Source: Whitmania pigra
Lineage: Eukaryota; Annelida; Clitellata; Hirudinida; Haemopidae
DNA length: 64,000 nucleotides
NCBI GenBank assembly: GCA_021613335.1
Contig: JAJTWR010000001.1
Span: 642,501-706,500 of the forward strand
Reading direction: 5' to 3'
The notes below the pieces were generated by a model. The model did not search any database, was not told the DNA's origin, and saw only the letters and a list, made by a program, of their open reading frames with translations. The number at the start of each line of letters is the position of its first letter. Position 1 is the stretch's first letter. Below are positions 11,283-21,800 of the stretch, in pieces. The position numbers and the translations under genes are program-made.

Positions 11283-12660
11283 TATCATTGCGTTATACTT
11301 CCATATTCGTAATTTTAAATACGCACGAATTACCTTAGCGAGGTATATATATATTTTATAAAAATATTTAATATATATATATATATATATAAATTAATAA
11401 ATATATTTAATATTTATACTTAATAATCATAACTTAATAACTTAATATCAAACATGTTGTTAAATTGCTGCCTCCGAGAGAAAATTTATTTTAATTAATA
11501 CCATACAACTTTTAAGCATTTGAGCATTGTGCTTCCACATTCGTAATATGGCCTTCCATAGAAACCATTGAAGCTGGCATGATCGATATTCAAAATTAAA
11601 AGCTTGTTGCAAATCCATTGTTTTCTTCGTTCGTCTCCAATTCGACGTTTCCTTTTTAAACAACACCTTCTAAATTATAAAAGTCTGAGAACATTGAGGC
11701 GCAATTATATTTTTAGGCTATTTTACATTTGTCATGATGAAAAACATGATAATCTTTGAATCATTATTTATTTTTTGGCTTTTTTCGTTAAAAAACCCTA
11801 GGTTACTTAAAATTAATTAAATTAACGCATTCGGTATTGATTGAACGATTTCTGCGGAGACGACATTTTTAAGAACATTTTGGGCGTTAATTTTGTTATA
11901 TCATATTTATTAATATTTAAACGAAAGAATTTTAGCATATAACACTGAAGTTGTTACAATATTTTGCACACTTGGACTGTCGAGGCTTAGTAATTACCAG
12001 CAATTAGTACCAGGCTTGGACTGGGCCGCCGGGATACTGGGAAATTCTCGCACAGGTAAGAAGATTCTCGCGATGAGAAACTTAAATTAATAATATATAT
12101 ACACATATTAATTTTTATATAAATTAAGAAAAATATTTGGTATGTATACTTAATAATCATAACTTAATAACTTAATATCAAACGTGTTGTTAAAAATGCT
12201 GTCTCCGAGAGAAAATGTATTTTAATCATTACCATATAACTTTTGAGCATTATACTTCCATATTCGTAATTTTAATTACCTTAGCGAGGTATATATATTT
12301 TATAAATATATTTAATATATATATATATATAAATTAATAAATATATTTAATATTTATACTTAATAATCATAACTTAATAACTTAATATCAAACATGTTGT
12401 TAAATTGCTGCCTCCAAGAGAAAATTTATTTTAATTAATACCATACAACTTTTAAGCATTTGAGCATTGTGCTTCCACATTCGTAATGTGGCCTTCCATA
12501 GAGACCATTGAAGCTGGCATGATCGATATTCAAAATTAAAAGGTTGTTGCAAATCCATTGTTTTCTTCGTTCGTCTCCAATTCGACGTTTCCTTTTTAAA
12601 CACCACCTATAAAAATCTGAGAACATTGAGGCACAATTATATTTTTAGGCCATTTTACAT
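11283..12660. repeat. Tandem duplication of the gene-B upstream region, offset about 940 bp
   Basis: Bases 11283-11740 align with 12240-12660, including TACTTCCATATTCGTAATTTT, the TA-rich tract ATATATTTTATAAATATATT and the whole promoter block. A partial extra piece (GAGAGAAAATGTATTTTAAT...) sits at 12180-12260. Confidence 0.75.
11460..11735 (+). promoter_or_regulatory. Orphan copy of the secreted-protein promoter
   Basis: Near-identical to 12400-12660 upstream of copy B, with TATAAAAG at 11676-11683 and TCTGAGAACATTGAGGCGCA following. After about 11730 the sequence no longer matches the gene: an ATG is present at 11734 but no PAN-encoding exon follows. Confidence 0.6.
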
Positions 12661-12674
12661 TTTACATTTGTAAA

Positions 12675-14276
12675 ATGATTATCAGCAGATTATTAATAAC
12701 TTTACTTGGTTGCAAGCTCATGAATATTTCAGAATGTAATATCAGAAGCACATTTCAGATGACACTCGACTTTTATGGCAAACCAGGATGTGCTTTGGAC
12801 CTTCCATCCTCCGTTGAAACAGGAGTAAAAACCAAAATCTGGTGTGCAGTGATTTGCAAGATTCAGATGAACTGTACAAGCTTCAACTACTCTGAAAATA
12901 ATAAAACATGTCAGTTGTTTCGCTTCCTTCCCTTCAAGATCATGTCTTATCCTAAATGCTACAACTACTATGTGAGTTTTAGTTTGATTTGCAGATTTTT
13001 ACAAATTGGTACTTTTGAAAGGTTCTTACAAAAATAAATAAATGAAATAAACTGAAAATAAGTTACTTTGTTACATTAATGTCTTCTTTGTAGATGCCAT
13101 CAAGGATTGTCTAGCCAAGTAAAGTTAGTTTTGCAGTGAACTATTTAGTAATTAAGAAGAAAAAAAAGATAAATAAAATAAGCATTTACTTGAAAGAATA
13201 TTTTTACTATATAAAATAAATTATAAATTTCGAATTTCAGCAAATGGAAATCTTGCCGTAAAAAGACAATCATGTCAGAGTTCAACAGCTGCAACTTCTA
13301 TGGGCATCTTCTGGTCGTGGCTGGCAGTGGATGATTTGCATGAAACTCCTTTTTGGAAATGTGCTCAAACTAAGGATCTTGACGGAGGAGAGAACTGGTT
13401 CATGGTGGATTTGAGGCAAACTGTTGTCGTCAGTCTCGTCCGAGTTTTGACGTTTTCCTCAAGTCGTAGGTTTTATAGTTAATTATTCATTTCATTAAAA
13501 TACGTTGCATAACTGAGATAATTTGGATTGTTACGGTTAATTCATCCGTAAGACTTTAAATGTTTCAAAAATAGCTCTGAATTTATTTGTCTCAAATTTA
13601 AAATAATTTCTATAATGAATTAGGACACACAGGCTTTCTAGGTAATCGAAACTACGGTTATTTAAATTAAATAGCTAAATATCATTAGGACAGACTCGAC
13701 CGAGTTTTGACATTTATCTCAAGTCGTAGGTTTTTAGATGTGGTTCTTCATTTGATTAACTAAGATTATTTAGATCAAATTGGTCTAACCGTTAATGTTA
13801 ATGTTAAACATTTATAGATATTTAAATGCGTCAAGGAATAAAGTAATTTCTACGATGAATTGGAACATTCACAGATTCATTTCATGCCATCGAAATATAA
13901 TCGCAAATTAATATAATGCCAAAATTTTGGTAAACATTTTAATAGAAAAAATAACTTCCTATTTAACATTAGTGCAGAAATGACAAAAATGTATATATAA
14001 AAGATTTAGCATTTATTTTCAAAATACAAAAATTCAAATTTTAAGCTAATCAATTTGTGAAATACCTCAACCTGATCATTGGTCTCACCAATGATTCTTG
14101 GCTCGTAAAGAGACCAGTAAGAAACACCTATCCTAAAATACCGAGTTCTGGTTCTTGGATTGAAGTCAGTTGTTCTACCAAAGGAGCACAACCAGTGAGA
14201 TACGTCATTGTCCAACAAACTCGTCAACTTGTCCACTGGTGGACGCTTGATTCTATGTGAGGTTCAAGTCTTTTAA
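12675..14276 (+). pseudogene. Secreted PAN + fucolectin-type protein, copy B (disrupted)
   Basis: Same architecture as copy A: exons 12675-12971, 13090-13118 region, 13241-13465 and 14046-14276. TATA box at 12608-12615. Exon 1 is intact (signal peptide and PAN domain, same cysteines except DFYGK for DCYGK). Three lesions are visible. The microexon carries TAG where copies A, C and D have TTG. Exon 4 lacks an 18-base stretch encoding the LCGIYP loop. Near the end of exon 4 a frameshift puts LCEVQVF out of frame. Intron 3 also holds a second, partial copy of the end of exon 3 (13687-13735). A truncated PAN-only product of about 105 aa remains conceivable, but decay of the lectin part argues for a pseudogene. 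Confidence 0.8.
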
Positions 14277-15690
14277 AGAATATGAAAATTGGAGTTGAAA
14301 TGAATTTCTTGGAATTTCCAAACTGACATTTTATGACTCGGTTGTGAGACACAAAATCTCGGCAACTTTATTTCCTGAAATCTTTTAAAATAATTCTCAG
14401 TTTAGTTATAAGGTTTAGTTGATGTATTTCTTACAATTAAATTAATTCACCATATATTATGTTGTTGTAATCTTTACAATCATAATCCTAACCGTCATCA
14501 TCATTTTGCAGATTATTGATTCATCCAGGTTTCCTCCTTCGTGCATGAATAAGATCTCATATTGCTTCAGTTCTGCAACAACTTTTATTCGGATGTTATG
14601 ATTTTGTGATTGTGATTTCTTTGTTTTTTTCCTTTCGATGCTTCATCATTATCATCATCGTTGTTGTCGTCATCAATTATTTCAAAGTTTTAAACACCCA
14701 GTGGATCTCCAATATTATAAACCACTAATTCAGTAATGCCAAATCCTGCACATTCAACACTCGTATTTATTTAAAAAAGCAATGCAACGCAGGAGAGGTT
14801 TTATATGAAGAAATTATATTCTTTGAATAATTATTAATTTGTTTAACTTTTGTTTTGATGAAAATCTATTGTATGTTTGTCAGAGAGAGATTTATTAATA
14901 AAAAAATATTCAAACACACAGTTACGAAAATGACCAGCTGAATTATATAGATAGTCATACTTTTGCAAAAAAGGTCAACCCATCTCTGGTCATCTCAATA
15001 ACAACGATCGCTTAACAAGAATACATAATACATTAATTAAAATTGATTTATCACGTTATAATTTAGGTAAAAATATCTGCTTACAATTCATAAAATTGAA
15101 ACTTTTAATGAAAAACAGTTTTTGATAAATATTTTACTCGATGTTGCATAATTCAGTTATAATAAATGTCATTAAACAGGCAATCATAAAATGTTGATTT
15201 AGACACCTGCATAAATTTATTCACCTCATAAAATCACATATATTATATATAATAATTTCAGAACTGATGATGACAAGTATCAACAATTTCGTTACAATGA
15301 CAAATTAACATGAGGTCGCAGAAACACCTTGAACTACAGTCATTGATTCGAATAAATAAACACCATGAAATGAAACACGAGTTTCAAAGGGACTGCATTT
15401 CGGAATTTGAATTTTTGACGCCTCAGGGTGGTTTTGAAACATAAAAATAAAGTGGAAGAATTTCATTAAATCGGTTTTTGTAGTTTCTATTTTAATGTGA
15501 CTATTTATGTAAATACTTTTAAAAATAAAATTTGTTAACTAACCTAAAAATAATTAATAATTACAAATAATAAATATTAACATCCTTTTTTTGAAACACA
15601 TGCATCTGGCGAGAATTTGGAAATTGAGATTATTTATTTACATATTAATGTTGATATTATCGCTAGATGTCCTATAATAATATATAAAAA
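14277..15690. repeat. 3' flank of copy B and dispersed repeats
   Basis: Bases 14400-14680 match the 3' flank of gene A. Bases 15040-15300 and 15345-15600 match 9290-9540 and 8970-9240. No coding sequence recognised. Confidence 0.6.
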
Positions 15691-15695
15691 AAAAT

Positions 15696-16400
<705 letters not shown>

Positions 16401-16440
16401 TGAAAGTATTAGATATTACTATTATTCACAATAATTTATT

Positions 16441-16582
16441 ATTTTTAGTGGTTAAGAAATTAAATAATGAAAGCGAACCTTTAGAAATACATTTCCAAAT
16501 GGTTTATGATGATATAAAATTCGACAGAGACGAACCACTAAACGTCGACAGTGTTGAGTGCGATCTCGCTATAAATGGATAA
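16441..16582 (+). other. Possible unassigned coding exon
   Basis: A stop-free frame of balanced composition follows a plausible acceptor (TTATTATTTTTAG). The translation contains KKLNNESEPLEIHFQMVYDD then IKFDRDEPLNVDSVECDLAI, then a stop. Its non-repetitive, charged sequence stands out from the AT-rich surroundings. I do not recognise a family; no in-frame ATG upstream and no partner exons are seen. It may be a relic exon or chance. Confidence 0.25.
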
Positions 16583-16889
16583 GGTTTCAGTGCTTTGCAT
16601 GTTTTAAATGCATTTAAATAGTAATAATAATAATTATTATTGTCATTATTATTAAATATATTATTATAGTATTATTATTGTCAATATGTAAAAGATGATT
16701 TGATATGGAATTATATTTAATTTGTTATTATATTATTTGTTATTTTTCATATTAATATTTTATATTTAATTATTTCTATTTTTGTTTGATTTTAAAAGCT
16801 GCTATAAAATTAAATTTATTGCCCATTGTTGTAACCAAGATTACATGGAGAACCGCCAAATATTAATGAATAAAGGTAATACATTATGT

Positions 16890-16985
16890 ATTTTTTGCAT
16901 GCGGGCGTTCACAGCCGTGACTGTCAAATCGAGTTCGAAAACTCACTTGAGTCATCACTAGCGCTATATAAATGATTCAGGTTTA
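16890..16985 (+). mobile_element. Degenerate tRNA-derived SINE fragment
   Basis: A B-box-like GAGTTCGAAAAC is followed 35 bases later by the family tail AGCGCTATATAAATGATTCA. The 5' part is too diverged to align. Confidence 0.4.
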
Positions 16986-16989
16986 CTGA

Positions 16990-18240
16990 TGTATTATGTT
17001 GATTGTTTTTCTTTTAATTGTTCTTTAATTCAGACCGCCAATTCAATGCAAACAATTTTGCTGCCTCACTTTACCTCAGAAGGTTTTTCCATTCCCTTGC
17101 TCTCTGGGATCAAAAAACATTTTGGCTGCCAACACATCGCCAGATGTTCGAGGATTAAAAGTGAGAATTACTTCACCGCTTGAAAGATTGTTGAACGCTT
17201 ACCTCATGAGGGACATGTTAGTCGTTAGATCGTTTATACCAAATTGGTCATATTATTATGAATGCGATGACGTCGATGATGATGATGACGCTGATGGTGA
17301 TTGTTATAATCATTTATTATTTCACTTTTTGTTATTAATATCATCAACCTTTTTGGTGTGTTTGGTATGTTTGTACACTTTTATTCCGAAGTATTGTATT
17401 CCTGATACCAAGTAAGGGTAAACAAGTATCGATAGGACATGAAAGACAGCTTGAAATAGAGACGATCTCATTCAACACGAGACCAACATACTTAAAGGTT
17501 CATTGAAATATGGCGTCCTTCTGTAGCCGTAGAGACAGCTGAACATTTATGAAGCGCCTACTTTTCACTCGCAACAATACGAGATACAAAATTCAGCAGC
17601 TCAGAAACAAAAATATGGCGGTTAGCGTTACAAGGAAATATTAAGAAAATTTAATCAACCTTCAGATAAACAATTAATAAAATGTAACAAGAAGCCAATG
17701 AAAATTAATTTAAAGCATTCGACCAAAATTGCGTTGCGAATATTTATTCTGAAAACACGTATTTATTAATTACTCAAATAATAATAAAGTTATTAAAATT
17801 TATTTGCATAAAGTTTTAATTAATTAATTAAGTAATTAACAAAAATTTAAAAAAAACAACGTCGTCGCTAATAGGGACGGAAATGAGAAATGACCACAAA
17901 AGACAGGTAAAGATATATTAGCACAAGAGATTCAGAGCATCCTCATCATTATCGTCACATAAATTAATATAATTGATCTAATATAACATTTATTATTAAT
18001 AATAAAGTTTTAATAATTTTAATTTAATAATAATAAAGATTGCTTGTGATTAAAAAAAAAAAGATTTGTCAATAATTCACCAATTAAATAATATTTAAAT
18101 TGCATTATATATAATATATTTTGAAATAACAAATAAATACATATTTTTCAATTAATTCAACAGAATTAACATAATATCTATGCAAATTAATCTCAATCAT
18201 TAACAGGGTAATGGTGATGTTAGATAAGAATTAAATTTAT
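16990..18240. other. No gene seen
   Basis: AT-rich, with no recognised coding or RNA feature. The open frames at 16989-17183 and 17122-17415 match no family I know. Confidence 0.4.
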
Positions 18241-18247
18241 ATTAAAA

Positions 18248-18284
<37 letters not shown>

Positions 18285-18569
18285 GTTATTATTAAACTCT
18301 CAATTATTAAACTGATCAAAAATACCAACTATTTCTTTGTACGTAATTGAAATATAAAATGTTAAATAATTTAATTAATTAATTACTTTTCAAAGTAATC
18401 ATAATTATTCATTATCCACATATTTATATTAACTGCATAATAAATATTATAATTATTACAAATATTACTATTGTTTATGATATATTGATTTCACAACGCC
18501 CTTGTAATGTCTTTCTCGGATCTTAAGTCCACTTGATCATCATCAACCACGGCAACGTAAACAACACCA

Positions 18570-18571
18570 TG

Positions 18572-18606
<35 letters not shown>

Positions 18607-18840
18607 GTTGTCACCATCGTCTTCGTCATCATCTTTATCATCATCATCATCATCATCTTCATCGTTATCATCATCAACTTCATCTTTACCATTATCACGA
18701 CTACCATCCCTATCATCATCTTCACCGCCATCATCATTATCGTCGTCGTCATCATCATCATCATAATCGCCAATATCACTTTCATCATCATCATCATCAT
18801 CTTCATCATCGCCTTCGTCTTCATCATGAACGACATCATC
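18570..18840. repeat. Imperfect (TCA)n array next to the receptor's last exon
   Basis: About 270 bp of TCATCA repeats with CTT, CGT and CCA variants, starting about 20 bp beyond the receptor stop codon on its 3' side. On the receptor strand it would read as (TGA)n in the 3' UTR if transcribed. Spurious poly-Ser, poly-Asp and poly-Met frames result. Confidence 0.9.
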
Positions 18841-18861
18841 AAAGGTCATGGCCGTTTAAGA

Positions 18862-21800
18862 TCAAGACATCTTCCAATCGAATCTGATGATGCGCAGGAA
18901 TGCCTGTTTGAACTGTTGATTGGCGAAGGCATAGCAGAATGGATTTATAGGACTGTTGAGATAGCATAGCCAATAGGAGATGCTGTACAGGGTGGGTGAG
19001 ACGCAGCCTTCCGGTTCAGTGGAGCAGAACCCCATGATCATGGAGAGAACGTGCCAGGGGGTCCAACAGGTGACGAATGCTCCCAGTATGATGGTAATGG
19101 TCTTCAGGGCTTTTCTAGTTCGATTCTTGTACTTCGTGTGTTGCGAAGCCAGTCGTTGTTGTTGCTTCTGTTCGTGCAGTTGCTTCTGCTGTTGTTGCTG
19201 GTAGTGATTCTGGAGGAATAGTTTTTGTTGCGATTCTTGTTGCTGCTGCTGACAGTTTTGGCAAAGTTCGGCGCTAGGGGCCTCTTCTTCCATCGCCTGC
19301 GTTGAGGCTTGTTCAAAGTCTTTGAGACTCGGGCGTTTCTGACAGAAATCGTTGGTACTTGGACTCAGCTTTTTCGAGGAACATCGGCGAAGTTGTTCTC
19401 TCGGGGAGTTGAAATCAAGTTGTTGAAGTTGTTGTTGTTGCTGCTGCTGGTTTGGAGAATACGATCGCAAGTTGGTCGACGGAAGAGCTGCAAAGGCGAT
19501 GCTGGTCTGACCGAAGTTGGACAAGACTTTGAAGGAACGTTTGCCATCTGATGAAATGTAGAAGTCATTTTTTAGATTTTCTAAATTTCAAATATTTAAT
19601 GGTAATATTAATACTAATATTGAAGTAATATTGACGTTGATGTAATATCTGCCGTAATAATTATTCTGATCGCTGTTTAAATTCATCAATGATTCAATCA
19701 ATGAAGCAGTTTCTACTGCTATTTCTTCAACTCATTGTCCTCCAGTTGTCCATTTAAAATAAAACCAAAATCATCCAAAAACCACCCTAACCATTAGACG
19801 AGGAATCGTCGTCATCATCATCATCATCATGCTCATCATCATCATCATCGTCATCGGAATTCCCGGGATCCTGCAGGCTGCTCTTTCCACCGGTACTCGG
19901 ACTCCTACTGCGGATGGCTTCCATGATCCTAGACGAGAGATTGAAGCTGCCTTTGCCAGATCCAAGGTTGTTGGACCTGCTGGATCCGATGGACGCTTGT
20001 TCTCTTTGCTGAGACGAGTTTGGTTCGGAAATGGCGAGGTGTTGCGGGTCTGCTGTCAGATCAAGGGAGTGAAACATGCGAGAGATATCATTAGAAAAAA
20101 CTACAATTGTTACTATTAGGGTTGTTTAATAATAATTATTATTGTCTTTATTTTTTTCATTTTTTCACATGTTAATAAAACAAACACAAAACTAAATTTT
20201 GTCCAATAAAGATTATAAAACAAAAAATAATACATTGTGAGTGAAAGTTTCAAGGTAAGCGATAGATGTGATGCACCAGATCTAACTATTGCCCTATGGA
20301 GATTAACCTTTATAAACTTTGTTGAACTCTTATATACTATTATTAATTCCTATATTACTGTTACATAATAATTGTTTTAAAGTTAATGTTTATTACAATT
20401 TACTAACATAACATAACATTTTATTTGTAGTGGTTTAAGAAGATTAATGTCGGTGAGATAACTATATAATTTCGACAATTTCTTTTTTTATAAATTCAAC
20501 ATTTTAGTAACAATAACATAACAATAGCAAGTGAAATTTTAAAACCTCTTTCTCAAAAAAATAAAACCCTGAATTTGTCGATCTAGCCATCACCGTCAAC
20601 AAATAAGATTCGATTTTTTTGAACAAATGTTTACCCAATGCCAAATTCCGATCAGCTTCTATTAGCTTAGCTTAGATCAATATTCTAGGGATGGCTGAAA
20701 TTGTTGCTGATTGCCCATCGATGTAACTCAGCCTGTTTACAAAATCAATAATAATTAATTATTTTTTTGAGGGAGATTTAGAAGGGCCGGGGGTTGGCTA
20801 ATTACTGCCCTCCCTAAATTTGCTTACTGGATCCAGTGTGTGCCCCCCTTGCCAAAGTATTCTAGATCCGTCACAGGGAAATTGACCCTGGTTGGCTATC
20901 TAGTGTGTTAAGAATAATTTTAAGATGTTACGTTAGACAGCAAGGAAAGTCAGAAGGGATGAAGTTATTTTTTAGTTTGAAACTGGTACAGTATTGGCTT
21001 GTCAGAATGCGATGTGTAATAAAGAAAATTATATCTTATTAAAATGCCTAGATTATGTACATATACATACAACTGACGCTCCCTCGCGTTTATGTTAAAT
21101 ATTTATAAATTTGATTTTTTTTATTTCAATTATTATATTATGTTTATTAATTATATTAAAATATTATTTTTATTATTATTAAAAAGATAAATTGAGAAAT
21201 AAAAAAATCATCTGACACCCAGAAAAAGAAAATAAAATGACTTAGCTTAAATATCCAAATATGCGCTTTAATTTTTTTTTAATTTTTACTTTTATTAAAA
21301 ACTTTATTATTTAGTTATTATCGTGGTCTTACGATCACTTTCTTCTTATTTATATCCGATGACATAAAAACAACATTGCGTTAACAGCTTTCCCGCTATT
21401 CAAACCTGCGGTGTAACAGGATTCGAGTAATCTAGTTAAAATACCAACATGGCATCGACTCTAAATGGACTGAAGATAAAGTTTCTGTTCTCATTCGGTA
21501 CCGGCATTCATCACGGCTTAACGGCTGTGATTTCCGCCTCTCACGGTAGTTCGAATCCCGCCGAGGGAGCACAGGCCTTGTAGCGGTAGTTCGTAAACAA
21601 CGACGACGACAACAACATTATTTTGTATGTGTATTTTCGAAGTTGAAAGAGGGCAAGAATTTGCAAGTGGTCTTACGTTTTATGCAATTATTTGATCAAA
21701 TTCCGTTGCTTAAGTAACTTACTATTGTTCGGACTAGACTTAATCTTAACATCCTCATTCATTCATTCATTCATCCTCATTCAGTAAGAATTACTGAATT

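Noticed and set aside
18523..18849. Acidic (Asp-rich) protein on the minus strand and poly-Ser on the plus strand
   Set aside because: Simple (TCA)n repeat just past the receptor stop codon.
21508..21590. Functional tRNA gene in receptor intron 1
   Set aside because: A and B boxes are present, but the anticodon and T stems contain mismatches and no full cloverleaf can be drawn.
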